In this document: positions 1 to 11,829 of the stretch, piece by piece | How the letters are laid out: the number at the start of each line of letters is the position of its first letter | Position numbering within the stretch: the first letter of the stretch is position 1 | Assembly: GCA_033398695.1 (NCBI GenBank) | Contig: CM065801.1 | Coordinates: 107,625,170 to 107,689,169 of the forward strand | DNA length: 64,000 bases | Source: Orobanche coerulescens | Taxonomy: Eukaryota; Streptophyta; Magnoliopsida; Lamiales; Orobanchaceae | Reading direction: 5' to 3' | Translations under genes and position numbers: made by a program | Notes under the pieces: generated by a model | Databases searched by the model: none | What the model was told of the DNA's origin: nothing | What the model saw: only the letters and a program-made list of their open reading frames with translations

Positions 1-1580
1 AAGGCCAAGAATGACTCACCGAGATGAGAGTAATAATGAAATGAATGATAGCTCAACGAAAAGATTGGAACCGTCGTTCCTTATGACTGAAGTGATTAAT
101 TGACAATAACAAGTTTTAATATGATTAATACAATGATGAATGAGTTATGATTATGAATGATCAACAACAAAAGGTATGAATATCCTTTTAACCGAGTAAG
201 AATTAACTTACTCAACACCGATGAAGAATGTCCGTCCACGAACAACGTCCTAAAAGAAGTGTCGGTCGCACGAACAACCTTAATTCAATACAATTACCGA
301 CAATCCGATCAATATACGAATTAAACACGAATATAACGAACTTAAAACGTCGATACGATAAAACTAAGTCCATTGAGGTATTGAAACAAACACGTTGCGT
401 CCAAACTCCGATTGTTTACAATCAAACTTCAATATACCAATATCAAATCCCCAAGAAGTGTTTCAAACCAATAAAACATCTCCAATACGATCAATAATCC
501 GTTATGTATATCCCAAAATGTGATTATAACAACAATTAGTCGAAAATCCCCAATTCCAACTCGATTTACAAGGTGTTCTTGAATAATCCCTCAATAATCC
601 AATGAATCCTTATACAAACTCATAATCATATACATATCCCTTCATATATCATGATTATAACGTCCAAAACATCATATTTCAACACAAAATCGAAGTCCAA
701 AGTGTTGAAGGAATTACCTCTTGATGATCCAAGTGCTTTAATCAGAAGAATACGCGTTAGATTGATTATCAAGCTTCACGATCGAAAGGAGATGAAGAAA
801 ATCAAACACCCAAATGATTTGTGAAGGAAAAACCTTCCCTCAAGCTTCCTCTCTCGGTTGCAAGTGAAAAAATGGGAAAGGAATGGAAGAAATCTTGAAA
901 AAAGCGAATTTAAGGGAGTTGATTGCACGGACACGGCCGTGCCGATCGGCACGGTCGTGTCGCAATGGGCCGACGTTGGCCGGCAGTGACTCGGCCGTGT
1001 CTCGCTTGACACGGTCGCGGCGAGGGCCTCCCGACGATGACTCCGTCCGGCAATGACTTCGGCATGACTCGGCCGTGCGAGGCACACGGTCGGGCGTGCA
1101 AGCGTCGGCCTCGCTTATCCGGAAGGGTTCGACTCGGCCGTGCTGCACGACACGGTCGGGTCTCGGTGCGCACTCGCACTTTCCGGACGAGTACGGCACG
1201 GGCCGTGTCGGGCGACACGGCCGAGTTCGTTCGGCGATGATCGGCCAATGAGCGGTTGAGCTAAAGCGACCATAAGTCTCTCGTCCGACTCGATTCACCG
1301 TTTGAACCATTGGAAAGCTAACTCGATGCTCTATAATATTGCAAAGATTTAGAATTTTTGGAGTTACCAAAAATTAATGGTGATCTAACAAAGTCGAACT
1401 CAAATGAGGAAAGTTGAAACAATGAACAATAACGATACACAACTCGAAGTTTATCCGAACGGTGAACACGGTGAATGAACATGATTGATGAATGATTATA
1501 ATTGAGTGAAAATCCACTGAGTGACAATCACCGAATGAAATTCTTGAATGATAATGACTGAATTACAACCGGGTATTACA
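1..1580 (-). repeat. 3' LTR of element A (partial, left end off-window)
   Basis: The segment matches the 5' LTR at 7217-8782 almost base for base outside the palindrome array. In minus orientation it begins with TGTAATACCCGGTTGTAATT at 1580, directly after a purine-rich tract (1581-1596, AAGGGGAGTA in sense). About 0.7 kb of the LTR, including its 3' terminus, lies beyond the left edge. Small open frames here and the arginine-rich frames at 840-1370 are by-products of the GC-rich array and are not genes. Confidence 0.92.
925..1225 (-). promoter_or_regulatory. CACGGCCGTG palindrome array in U3 of element A 3' LTR
   Basis: About 300 GC-rich bases in an otherwise AT-rich LTR hold many copies of CACGGCCGTG and close variants such as CACGGTCGTG. 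The matching 5' LTR has the same array at 8115-8425. In minus orientation the array lies upstream of a likely transcribed leader starting near 900; a TATA box is not clear here (TTAAATTCGC at about 903-912 is the best candidate). A role in promoter regulation is inferred from position only. Confidence 0.7.
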
Positions 1581-1611
1581 TACTCCCCTTAAAAAGAGTT
1601 TCGTCCCGAAA

Positions 1612-2848
1612 CTAAGGGTCAAACAACTCGGGATAACTCTCCCGCATATTCTCCTCGGTTTCCCCAGTGGCCTCTTCGACTCCGTGTCTAGACCACTGAA
1701 TCTTGACTAAAGGGATCGTCTTGTTCCTCAACTGTTTGATTCGCCGCTCTAACACTCGTACAGGACGCTCCTCGTACGAATGATCATCCGCGATCTCGAT
1801 TTCGTCGAATTGAAGTATGTGACTCGGGTCGGCAACATACTTCCGCAACTGAGAGACGAAACACATTACGAATTCGGCTCAACGCCGGAGGTAACGCCAA
1901 TCGATAAGCTAACTCGCCTACTCGATCCAAAATTTCAAACGGTCCAATGAATCTTGGGCTCAACTTCCCCCGTTTTACGAAACGGAAAAATACCTCGACT
2001 CTGGGATATGTTGACCAAAACATGGTCACCCGTCTCGAACTCTAGTGGTCGACGACGATTATCCGCATACGATTTCTGTCGACTACGAAATGTCAACATA
2101 CGACTCTTGATCAAAGCTACCTTCTCCCGGACGGCTATAAGCATATCGGGCTCGGTGCCGATTGATTCTAACAAGTCATCCTAACACAAAGGAGATCGAC
2201 AAAGACGACCGTACAAGGCCTCGTGAGGTGCCATCTTAATGGAAGCATGCCAACTATTATTATACGTGAACTCGATCAACGGTAGTTGGGCTTCCCAATC
2301 GTCCTTCCAATCGAGGACGCATGCCCTCAACATGTCCTCTAATGTCTGAATAGTTCTCTCTGATTGTCCGTCGGACTGAGGATGAAAGGCAGTACTGAGA
2401 TTAAGCTGAGTTCCCATAGCACGATGAACTGATTTCCAAAAATGTGACACAACCCGTCCGTCACGATCGGAAACAATACTTTTAGGAGTACCGTGCAGTC
2501 TCACTATCTCCTTGATGAACAACTGGGCCAGTCTCTTGGGACTCCACAAATCCTTGATCTCAAGGAAATGAGTTGATTTAGTTAAGCGGTCCGCGATCAC
2601 TCAGATCGTATTTATGCCACGATGACTCGTCGGCAATTCGTGACGAATTCCATAGAAATGTCTTCCCACTTCCATTCGGAATAGGAGCGGTATCGCATAC
2701 TCGGCCGCCGAGGTTCCATCTTGACTTGTTGTGAGTTAAGCATCTCGAAACAAATTCTCGCGACTTCTCGCTTCATATTACTCCACCGGTAATTTTGTTT
2801 CAAGTCCTTGTACATCTTGGGACCGGATGAACAGAATAAGGGTAGCAT
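1612..2848 (-). pseudogene. pol: Element A pol: integrase and chromodomain-like tail, frame-broken
   Basis: The integrase core is open at 2181-2600 in minus frame. It shows DRLTK, then SDRDGR, then HPQSDGQSERTIQ, giving the D, D and E of the retroviral-type integrase triad, followed by EALYGR. The zinc-binding region at 2612-2848 is damaged. The tail at 1612-1866 reads through ERRIKQLRNKTIPLVKIQWS and ends YPELFDP, a chromodomain-like module typical of Tekay/Del elements that is thought to direct integration to heterochromatin. Several frameshifts separate the pieces. Element E has the same region in a less damaged form at 25622-26883. Confidence 0.88.
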
Positions 2849-2872
2849 GAGCTCCTCTCAAAATAGAGTTTT

Positions 2873-4160
2873 TCAACTCGACAATCGCGATACGCACAAC
2901 CGGTTCTTAAACCTCAAAAGTCCATCCTCGTGGACCACGAATCGAGGGCTTTCCTGAGCCACATCTTCACGAATGCGCAACAATCCGGGTCCGAACCACG
3001 ATTCTCCCGATTGCATCCTCGAGATGATGAAATATCTAACATACAAAGTGTCCCCGAACTTGCTGAAGCTAGACCTCGATCTCGGGTCTAAGGAATTCTG
3101 TTGAAGCTCCTTCGAATCGTAAACGAGCAAGCATCCGCTCCGAACGGACTTACGACTCAAGGCGTCGGTGACAACGTTCGCCTTGCCCGGTGGTAAAGGA
3201 TCTCGATATCAAAATCTTTGATTAGTTCCAACCACCGCCCTGCCGCATATTTAACTCCTTGTGAGTAAATATATACTTCAACTCTTGTGATTGGTGAAGA
3301 TCGACAAGTGATTCCATAAAGGTAATGACATAAAGATAATGACGCCAAATCTTCAGCGAACACCACTACGCTAGCTCAGTGTCGTGGGTTGGATAATTAA
3401 CCAGCTAATCCGAGGAAAATTCGGATTTACTTAATATCTTTCGGAGGTTGCCAATCTCGGATAGTCTCCGACTTCCGAGGGTCGACACGAACTCGCTGAC
3501 GAAATTACATGCCCGAGAAAGTCACCGGACCTCGAACTCACATTTGGAAAACTTTCCATAAAGTTGCTCTCGTCTCAACACGTCGAGAACCTGAAGAAAA
3601 TGAACCTCGTGTTCCTCTCGGCTAAGAGAATAAATCAAAATGTCGTCGATGAAGACAACAACAACTGATCTAAAAAGTCGATGAAAACCCGATTCATTAA
3701 CTCCTTGAATACCACAGGTGCAATAGTTAGCCCGAACGACATAACTACGAGCTCATAATGACCATAGCGTGTATGAAACGTTGTCCTCGCGATATCCGAC
3801 TCTCGAATCCGCAACTGGTGATATCCAGATCTTAAGTCGATCTTGGAAAATACTGAAACTCCCTGAAGTTGATCTAAAAGATCATCAATACGAAGTAAAG
3901 GATACTACTCTTGATCATCGCCCTGTTCAACTCTTGGTAATTAATACACACACGAGATGAGCCATCCTTCTCCTTGACAGATCACACTGGTGCTCCTCAC
4001 GGGGACGCAATCGGTCGGAGATGACCTTTCTCGAACTACTCCTCAAGTTGAATCTTCAACTCATGCATTCTAGTCGGGGCCATCCGATACGGTGCCTTCG
4101 ATAAAGGGGACGTACCGGCTCCAACTCACTCCTGAATTCCCTTACTCTATGTGAAGGCAA
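2873..4160 (-). pseudogene. pol: Element A pol: RNase H and reverse transcriptase remnant
   Basis: The minus strand at 3157-3366 reads an RNase H piece ([18 protein letters not shown]). Nucleotides 3380-4160 align with the RT region of element E at 51960-52680, including the codons for the FIDD catalytic box near 3640-3660, but no long open frame survives. The damage is mostly small insertions and deletions. Positions 2873-3160 carry the linker between RNase H and integrase ([10 protein letters not shown], then [16 protein letters not shown]). This copy cannot encode a working enzyme as written. Confidence 0.82.
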
Positions 4161-4203
4161 CCAGATAACTCGTCTGGAAATACATCGTCAACCGATGACA
4201 ATG

Positions 4204-4850
4204 ATACTACGAATGATTGAACATTTCGATTGCCCTAGAATGGTCAATCGATAAAAAGAGATACCAATAATGATTGAACAACTCGATTGCCTTAGAAAGG
4301 TCAATCGATGAAGATGATATAATGAATGTTTGAATAACTCGATTGCCTTTGAAAGGCCAATCGATAAAAATAATACAATGAATGATTGAATAACTCGATT
4401 GCCTTAGAAAGGCCAATCGATGAAAATGATACAATGAATGATTGAATGACTCGATTGTCTTAGAAAAGCCAATCGATGGAAATGATACAAGGAATGATTG
4501 AATAACTCGATTGCCTTAGAAAGGCCAATCGATGAAAATGATGCAATGAATGATTGAATGACTCGATTGTCTTAGAAAAGCCAATCGATGGAAATGATAC
4601 AAGGAATGATTGAATAACTCGATTGCCTTAGAAAGGCCAATCGATGTAAATGATGCAATGAATGATTGAATGACTCGATTGTCTTAGAAAAGCCAATCGA
4701 TGGAAATGATACAAGGAATGATTGAATAACTCGATTGCCTTAGAAAGGCCAATCGATGAAAATGATGCAATGAATGATTGAATAACTCGATTGCCCTAGA
4801 AAGGCCAATCGATGAAAATGATACAAAGAATGATTGAATAGTTCGATTGT
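4204..4850. repeat. 56-bp tandem repeat array (about 11 copies) inside element A pol
   Basis: A unit of about 56 bp repeats from about 4204 to 4850. Each copy contains an inverted repeat, CGATTGCC...GGCCAATCG, around a short centre CTTAGAAA. Between about 4432 and 4740 two variants alternate (GTCTTAGAAAAGCC and GCCTTAGAAAGGCC), giving a 112-bp dimer. Element E lacks the array at the equivalent pol position, so it is an insertion. The same 56-bp unit, in the same orientation relative to the element, occurs in the LTRs of element J (30950-31385 and 37140-37560). Confidence 0.92.
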
Positions 4851-4859
4851 GGAATTTCT

Positions 4860-5448
4860 CTACTTCCGCCATAATAGAAATTCTACTGGAACAATGGGGA
4901 TTACTTCCCTGAAGCACACATTCGACAACCAACGACGGAAAGATAGCGACCAAACGCTAACAAACACTGAGGATAGTATCAAGACGGTTAGACCAACTAA
5001 TACCGAAATTACATCGTCCTCAGATAAATTCACCACGATTAGATCCATCAACCAATCGCGGTCATTAAGCTAATTCGGTATGATTCCGAAAATTCTTCCA
5101 TCGTCAGGTAGACCGATGGTATGATGTCTACAAGCAATATGACTTTCGCGAAATATGTATATTCAAGAATGATTCGAAAATGAATGAATGCGGTGTACCA
5201 AAGATCAAAAGGTACACACAAGTTGAAATAAAATTACGAGTATACCGAAATCGTCGGACCACCGGATCGTCGATCCTCCTCATCATATGAATGGGACTTG
5301 CCGGTCCCGAACCGACGCTCCGTCGATAAATACGAGCTCCAACTCTATTTGCTTCCATTGTCTTAAACGACGATGACAAAGCGCCTGATTCAAACGCTGG
5401 TTGCTTCGGGCTGAGATGCCGCGAGTCGACTTGGAGTCCTTTTCGCAA
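4860..5448 (-). pseudogene. pol: Element A protease region, degenerate
   Basis: The frame at 5128-5448 retains a match to the protease region of element E: PASPIHMMRRIDDP corresponds to the stretch before the DTG site, and PHSFIFESFLN corresponds to the residues just after it. The DTG catalytic triad itself is not readable in frame. Positions 4860-5120 align with the protease-RT linker of E (52830-53150) but hold no sustained frame. The protease would process Gag-Pol in an active element; here it is a pseudogene. Confidence 0.75.
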
Positions 5449-5968
5449 AAACGGGCCTTATGCCCAAAATTCCCACAATTATAGCACGTGATAGACGGTT
5501 TGAGACACTGGCTGAAATGACCTTGCCCACAATTGAAACAGTGATGACCGAACTGGCCGCTCGGGAATGAGATCCCGCACGATTATGCGCCATAGAAGGT
5601 CGCTCAGAAACGATAGGGCTCACACGAGGCTTCTTGAAGGTTGACTGACCGCCTTTGGGTTGATTACGCTTCGTTGATTTCCTGTTGACATATGCAGGTT
5701 GCTGCTCAGCAATTTCCTTAGCAGCTGGCTCGTACGGGAGAGTTCTCTCGATTAATCCGGTCAGAGTGGCGCAATGATGATTGAGCAACTGCACATGGGT
5801 CATCATGGCCTGCATAAAAGTGAGTGGATCAACCCGAACATCTTCTGATCGAGCCGAGTCACAGGCATGATTTCGGCAATGAGTGATTATTGCTCGATTT
5901 CGTCCGCACCGCGTCTCTCCCCGTGCATCCTCGATGACTCTCTCCATCTCGAAGTAGGAAGGTCGCAT
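5390..5968 (-). pseudogene. gag: Element A gag with capsid domain deleted
   Basis: A 192-residue open frame joins the N-terminal Gag segment (VRVDPLTFMQAMM) directly to the post-capsid segment (VQLLNHHCATLTGLIERTL). In elements E and J these two stretches are separated by the retrotransposon Gag domain (ILHW/VHWLEHF ... ERYYPAPLREAK), about 550 bp long, which is missing here. The CCHC zinc knuckle that follows in E (CFNCGDLGHVSTKC) is frame-shifted in A. The join keeps the frame open, but without the capsid domain the protein could not assemble particles. Confidence 0.82.
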
Positions 5969-6498
5969 AATGATTATATTACCCGCATGATTAGCACGTT
6001 ATGATTTTGTCATGAGATGATGAAAATGAGTATACATGCTCTAACTTAATGATTATATGAATGATTCTTGAAGTTACATGATTATCGATGAAATTCTTGA
6101 AATGATTATCTTGAATAACTTAACAAGATTGATAATATGATCATCAGTTGACAAATCGAGTAATGAAATGAATTGAGTAATTAATGAGTTAACATGATCG
6201 TCTCCGATTATTAATCGAGTAATGAAATGAATTAAGTGATTAATGAGTTAACATGATTGTCCTAATCACAATGAATGATGATGTTTGAGGATTGTTAATT
6301 GATGAATGATGAATGAATGACTATTGCCGAAATTATACCATGGCGTTAGAAATCTTACGCTTCTTCCTATTCGATTGGCTCGGCATTTGCACAGTCACAC
6401 GTGACGCGAAAGTCCAATGATACTAGTCCGATGACGATGATTTCAAATAAGACATGACTCGGAAGGTAGTATTCAAAACCACGCTCCGATACCAACTC
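5969..6498 (-). other. Element A untranslated leader and primer-binding site
   Basis: No gene is seen here. The primer-binding site is at 6484-6494: in minus sense it reads TGGTATCGGAG, close to the TGGTATCAGAG complementary to the 3' end of initiator tRNA-Met, and it lies two to four bases from the LTR edge. The rest is AT-rich leader with degenerate ATGAATGA-type repeats, similar to the leader of element E at 54620-55096. Confidence 0.8.
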
Positions 6499-8782
6499 GT
6501 AACACCCCAAACTAGGCGGATATTACGGCCGTAGATCCCCAACCGGGACCCACCAGTGCAAATGAAAATGAATGAATTACACAAGATAAATGTAGTACCG
6601 AACTACATTACAACAATAATTACTCCGATGAGGAGCTTAGTTACAACATACCAGGACAATATCAATACTAGTGTATTTTATTTGGAGATAAAATACACAA
6701 AACTGAAAGCAACGGAGTATCCAAATGAAAATCTGCGGCGGAAAATAAAGGACAATAATATTAATGACTGAAAGATCGGGTCCCCCTACTAGTATAACTA
6801 GTAATCCTCGACATCAACATGCTATTCCCGTGCGTTTTCCTTGCCATGAAATGAAAAACAAAATCCCCAAACGGGGTCAGTTACAAAGAACAACAATCCT
6901 CAAGGGTTGAAAAATACACAATCATGATTTAACTGAAGTTAAGAAATATTCTTAGTTATGAATTACGCTGAAGAGGAGTATCATCGTACGCCCGTAATGT
7001 TCTGTGCAAGTGTACAACACCCGTCCGTGTACCTAATTAGTCTCACGAGACAATATGACCCGTGTGCACGGTCTAATGTATCGGTGAACCCAATACAATA
7101 ACCATCGTGTGCCCGACTAAAAATTCCACACAGACACACCCGGCCACGCAATATGAACCCAGAAGGTCACATGAATGAGAATGACCATAATGAATATCAA
7201 TGAATAATAATTAGACAAGGCCAAGAATGACTCACCGAGATGAGAGTAATAATGAAATGAATGATAGCTCAACGAAAAGATTGGAACCGTCGTTCCTTAT
7301 GACTGAAGTGATTAATTGACAATAACAAGTTTTAATATGATTAATACAATGATGAATGAGTTATGATTATGAATGATCAACAACAAAAGGTATGAATATC
7401 CTTTTAACCGAGTAAGAATTAACTTACTCAACACCGATGAAGAATGTCCGTCCACGAACAACGTCCTAAAAGAAGTGTCGGTCGCACGAACAACCTTAAT
7501 TCAATACAATTATCCGATCAATATACGAATTAAACACGAATATAACGAACTTAAAACGTCGATACGATAAAACTAATTCCATTGAGGTATTGAAACAAAC
7601 ACGTTGCAATCAATCTTCAATATACCAATATCAAATCCCCCAAGAAGTGTTTCAAACCAATAAAACATCTCCAATACGATCAATAATCCGTTATGAATAT
7701 CCAAAAATGTGATTATAACAACAATTAGTCGAAAATCCCCAATTCCAACTCGATTTACAAGGTGTTCTTGAATAATCCCTCAATAATCCAATGAATCCTT
7801 ATACAAACTCATAATCATATACATATCCCTTCATATATCATGATTATAACGTCCAAAACATCCTATTTCAACACAAAATCGAAGTCCAAAGTGTTGAAGG
7901 AATTACCTCTTGATGATCCAAGTGCTTTAATCCGAAGAATACGCGTTAGATTGATTATCCGGGCTTCACGATCGAAAGGAGATGAAGAAAATCAAACACC
8001 CAAATGATTTGTGAAGGAAAAACCTTCCCTCAAGCTTCCTCTCTCGGTTGCAAGTGAAAAAATGGGAAAGGAATGGAAGAAATCTTGAAAAACGAATTTA
8101 AGGGAGTTGATCGTCGCCGACACGCCTGCGCCGATCGGCACGGTCGTGTCGCACACCGGCCGACAGCTTGGTCGACAGTGACTCGACCGCATCGCTTGAC
8201 ACGGTCGCGCGCGGAGGGCCTCCCGACGATGACCCGTCCGACAATGACTCGGCATGACTCGGCCGTGCTGAGCGACACGGCCGGCGTGGCCGGGCGATCG
8301 GTTCAGCTTATCCGGAAGGGTTCGACTCGCCGCGCTGCACGACACGGTCGGGTCCTGAGGCAGACACTTCGGCACTTTCCGGACGAGTACGGCACGGGCC
8401 GTGTCGGACGACACGGCCGAGTTCGTTCGGCAGTGATCGACCAATGAGCGGTTGAGCTAAAACGACCATAACTCTCTCGTCCGGACTCCGATTGACTCAC
8501 CGTTTGAACCATTGGAAAGCTAACTCGATGCTCTATAATATTGCAAAGATTTAGAATTTTTGGAGTTACCAAAAATTAATGGTGATCTAACAAAGTCGAA
8601 CTCAAATGAGGAAAGTTGAAACAATGAACAATAACGATACACAACTCGAAGTTTATCCGAACGGTGAACACGGTGAATGAACATGATTGATGAATGATTA
8701 TAATTGAGTGAAAATCCACTGAGTGACAATCACCGAATGAAATTACTGAATGATAATGACTGAATTACAACCGGGTATTACA
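6499..8782 (-). repeat. 5' LTR of element A (2.28 kb)
   Basis: In minus orientation the LTR starts at 8782 with TGTAATACCCGG and ends at 6499 with GGGGTGTTAC, next to the primer site. The expected final CA is shortened at the junction, which reads as a small deletion. It contains the palindrome array (8115-8425), a transcribed body, and near its 3' end a CCCC-GGGG hairpin (6868-6885). Small open frames inside it duplicate those in the 3' LTR and are not genes. Confidence 0.92.
8115..8425 (-). promoter_or_regulatory. CACGGCCGTG palindrome array in U3 of element A 5' LTR
   Basis: The array corresponds to that at 925-1225 and contains CACGGCCG, GACACGGCCG and CACGGTCGTG words. It is much less well conserved between the two LTRs than the sequence on either side. 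That could reflect rapid turnover of repeats or errors in a GC-rich palindromic tract. Confidence 0.68.
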
Positions 8783-8852
8783 GGATCGCCTTGCCTGCTA
8801 CTTCATTTTCCAAACCTGCTAAATTGTTTCGAACCTTATGGGTTCTGTATTG

Positions 8853-9013
8853 CGTACATAAGTGAGCAGATATTACGTACGTTAAATTCGTCGTAGCATA
8901 CGTTATTAAGAGGGAAACTCTCTGCCCAGTTTTGTGCAGCTCTTAACATACGTTAGGTAAGTTGATAGCATACGTAAGTAGAGTCAACTCTGTGTTTAGA
9001 GATAGCTTATAAG
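8853..9013 (+). promoter_or_regulatory. ACGTACGT-type array and TATA box of LTR I
   Basis: One perfect palindrome, TTACGTACGTTAA, and several degenerate relatives (GCATACGTTAT, ACATACGTTAG, GCATACGTAAG) lie within about 130 bp. They are followed directly by GCTTATAAG at 9005-9013, a good TATA box. Copia G uses the same word in the same position relative to its TATA box, although the two LTRs are otherwise unrelated. Confidence 0.72.
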
Positions 9014-10662
9014 CACGAATTCAGCAGCCTTCTTCCCATTATTTTTATCTCTTTCTCTGTTCGAGCTCGGCCAAGTGTAGATGGGCTAAGTTCTTCATGT
9101 CTTTATCAAGCTAATCCACTGGCAGCATCTAAGAATCAAGGCCCTAAATTCAATTTCCTCACTTTGCTTGGTGTTCGTCGATCTTGAGGTAAAATCGTCA
9201 TTCTACTCCGCTGATTTTCGCAGATCTCCTATTGTTGTTGTGTGATTTCAGGACCTATTAATCTTAGTTGAATCCTTGTTTTGTCATTCTTGATTTCCTT
9301 AGGTTGGAAAAAATCTCTCTCTTGGATCATTGAAATCGATCATTGACCGTAAAATGCTTGATTGAGGGCTTCCATTTAATATCATTCGTTTAACTGAGAG
9401 ACTCGTTGATTTGATTTTGTTATTTATCACCAAACTAATTCTCCTATGGGTTGGTTTTGGTATAGCCAGGATTTATCATCGAAGTCCGTCTTCGTTGGTG
9501 GCCGTGTTTGCTCATTGGGACGAGCCTCGCAGGGAAGCCTCGCGGATTGTTTGGTATCGTCATCCATTAATCTTCTTCGTATCACTGTCGATAGAGGCAA
9601 GTTATACGATCACTTGATTTATATTTTGTCACCGAATACTTGAATATTTAGGAATTTCGGTTTGAAAATCTTATGTTGTGCGTAGTACAAATTTTGTGAT
9701 AATTGAAGATCGTTGATAATCACATGACATGATAAGGCATATTCGAAATGGCATGGGTAACAAGTACATGTACATATATATTTACCACGAGTTAATAAAT
9801 GGTGTTAAATGGGTAAAGATAATTGGGTTTCGGGTAATCGAGGATTCCTATCTAATGGGTGTTATGAGGATCGAACGATGAGATAGTGTTGTGAATGTGT
9901 TTACGAGGAACACTTTAATGGTGAATTGCACTCAAAAAAAGTTAGCGGTCTAAGACACTCGAACTTTAGGCACATGGATTTTCTAGTTAACAAGCACGAA
10001 CGGGTAAACTAAACGGAATAGAGGTGAAAGAGATTGATTGTGGCGTGAATGTTATCATTCGGCTATCTATACTAGTTTAACTCTCACTATCTTATAAATC
10101 TTATTGAATTATCTCCTGCTTATACCGTTACCAATTCATGAATTTATGTGATCAACATATAATTGTAAAAGTCGAGACATGCAAATGGGCTAAACCTATA
10201 ATTGGTAAACTTGAGACATGTTAATATGATATATGTATATTTGGGTAGGAGAAGATGTGTTTTAACCTAATAAGAATAATGGTAATCTTAGTAGATAAAT
10301 TAAATGTTATATAGTTTATATGTTGTGTTTTAGTTTTGGTGTTAAATCATAAGGTATATGATTTACATACGTAAAATATATAATTGAGCATTTGGGCATA
10401 CGGTTTGGTAAGGCCGAAGTTATGAGTTTCTACAGTCTATGGTATGTGGATTTATCAAGTATTGAGATACGTAACTATTTCGGTTATTCTGAGTGGATTA
10501 ATGATAGTTATGAGATTGGATGTTACGTAGGTATAATCAAGAGTTGGATATTGTTGGTGATCATCGAGAAGGCCAATTCTAGCAAATACTTTAATATATG
10601 TCTTATCTTGTTTGTTTTGAAAATGATTGGAGTCGAAAGACTCTTGTGACTGGGCCGATGTG

Positions 10663-10878
10663 TTGAGGGATAAGACCTAAATGGAACCCACGTTCTGGAG
10701 TATTTCTGTGTAGATACTTACCTGACCCTTGGTTGCGACCTTGGGGTTTATTGTAATTGTATGTAATTTGTTGAGGGATAAGACCTAAATGGCACCCACG
10801 TCCCAGAGTATTTCTGTGTAGATACTTCCGTGACCATTGGTTGCGACCTCTGGGTTTAATGTAATTGAAAGATAATAA
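10663..10878. repeat. Direct duplication, 108-bp period, in LTR I
   Basis: Two copies begin TTGAGGGATAAGACCTAAAT at 10663 and 10771, each continuing through a conserved GAGTATTTCTGTGTAGATACTT and a GGTTGCGACCT block. They differ at several positions, so the duplication is not recent. Confidence 0.88.
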
Positions 10879-11773
10879 TAGATTATTTGAGAAATATCTG
10901 TTTCATATATTGTTGGTACTTGTCTAGATTGGTACTCGATTATCATAGTTCGAAATTGGATGATATTATCCGATAGATATTTGGGTTGGCCAGAAATGGC
11001 GTATTGTATTTGAGTTGTGATGACGTTTTGAGGATTATGGTATCGTTGTAATACAGTTCAGAGTTTGGATTATAGAATGGATTATATTGGAAGTGAATTA
11101 GGTGTGCAGTCCAGATCCTTAATCTATTTTTTTTCTGATGAGTAAAGACTAGAGAAATCCCCGAGATATCATGAGTTGGTCCTGCAAACTTGTTCAAAAT
11201 ATTGTACTCCTAAAAAATGCATTTTAGACTTTTGGAGTTGATTTATACCAGACAAATCATCTTCCCTAGTCAAATTGAGTATAGTGATCCCAATTATGAT
11301 CGAATCGGATATTCGAGGAGAGTATCTTGTGTCATTAGTTAAATTAAATGATTGTCGGTAATTGATGGTAAGCTATATTTCATGTGATTATATTACTTGC
11401 ACCAGCTTTCTGCTGACCCCTTTTTGGGGTGGTTACGTGTTGTTGTATCCAGGTTCAAGTACTTCAGGGCAGTTAGGGATCGACGCGAGGATGATGGGCC
11501 GCTGCGATACTAGATAATGTGAGAGGATGCACCATAGTCAGTTGCCGAGGAGTGAACTCCTCTGTTTTGACTGTCGGTTTCTTTAAGGATCTTGTTATGC
11601 TATGATGTAGTAATTTGTATTGGTCGTGTTGTATTTATGGAATGCTTGGAGTCAGTTGTCTTGTTGATTTGGCCATCTCGGTCTGGTGTTTAATTGTATT
11701 TAGCCTGGTAGATCCTCATGAGAGAGTTTACGGCACTATAAAATTCCTGAATATATTGGGGGTGTTACAGAAA

Positions 11774-11785
11774 TGGTATCAGAGG
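11774..11785 (+). other. Primer-binding site of element I
   Basis: TGGTATCAGAGG lies five bases after the LTR end at 11769 and matches the 3' end of initiator tRNA-Met. This fixes element I as plus-strand and its LTR here as the 5' copy. Confidence 0.85.
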
Positions 11786-11829
11786 TCTAGGTATATGGAT
11801 ACTTAGGCTGTCAGGTCAATTTTCTAGGG

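Larger units (their letters stand above)
1..8782 (-). mobile_element. Element A: Ty3/gypsy LTR retrotransposon, Tekay-like, left end outside window
   Basis: The minus strand carries, in order, a 5' LTR (6499-8782), a tRNA-Met-type primer site, gag, protease, RT, RNase H, integrase, a chromodomain-like tail, a purine tract and a 3' LTR that runs off the window at position 1. The first 1580 bases match 7217-8782 closely, which identifies the LTR pair. Domain order and the tail ending in YPELFDP fit the Tekay/Del chromovirus clade. The pol frame is heavily broken, so A is a degenerate copy. Its right end at 8782 abuts LTR I; the bases GGATC at 8783-8787 would be one target-site copy, but the other lies outside the window. 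Confidence 0.93.
8783..11829 (+). mobile_element. Element I: 5' LTR and primer site of a plus-strand gypsy element, truncated both ends
   Basis: The LTR ends at 11769 with GGGGGTGTTACA and is followed by a primer site. Its 5' start is missing because element A ends at 8782. It contains a palindrome array, a TATA box (9005-9013), an AT-rich transcribed body of about 2.7 kb, the CCCC-GGGG hairpin (11416-11428) and the terminal motif GCACTATAAAATTCC (from about 11731). About 60 bp of internal sequence remain before it meets the copia LTR of G at about 11830. No coding region is supported; open frames at 10392-10649 and 11615-11806 resemble nothing I recognise. Confidence 0.85.

Noticed and set aside
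840..1370. Arginine-rich open frames on both strands (also 7992-8447)
   Set aside because: They arise from the GC-rich CACGGCCGTG array, occur on both strands and are not conserved between the two LTRs.
10392..10649. 85-residue frame in LTR I as a host gene
   Set aside because: It has no recognisable domain and lies in an AT-rich LTR body.
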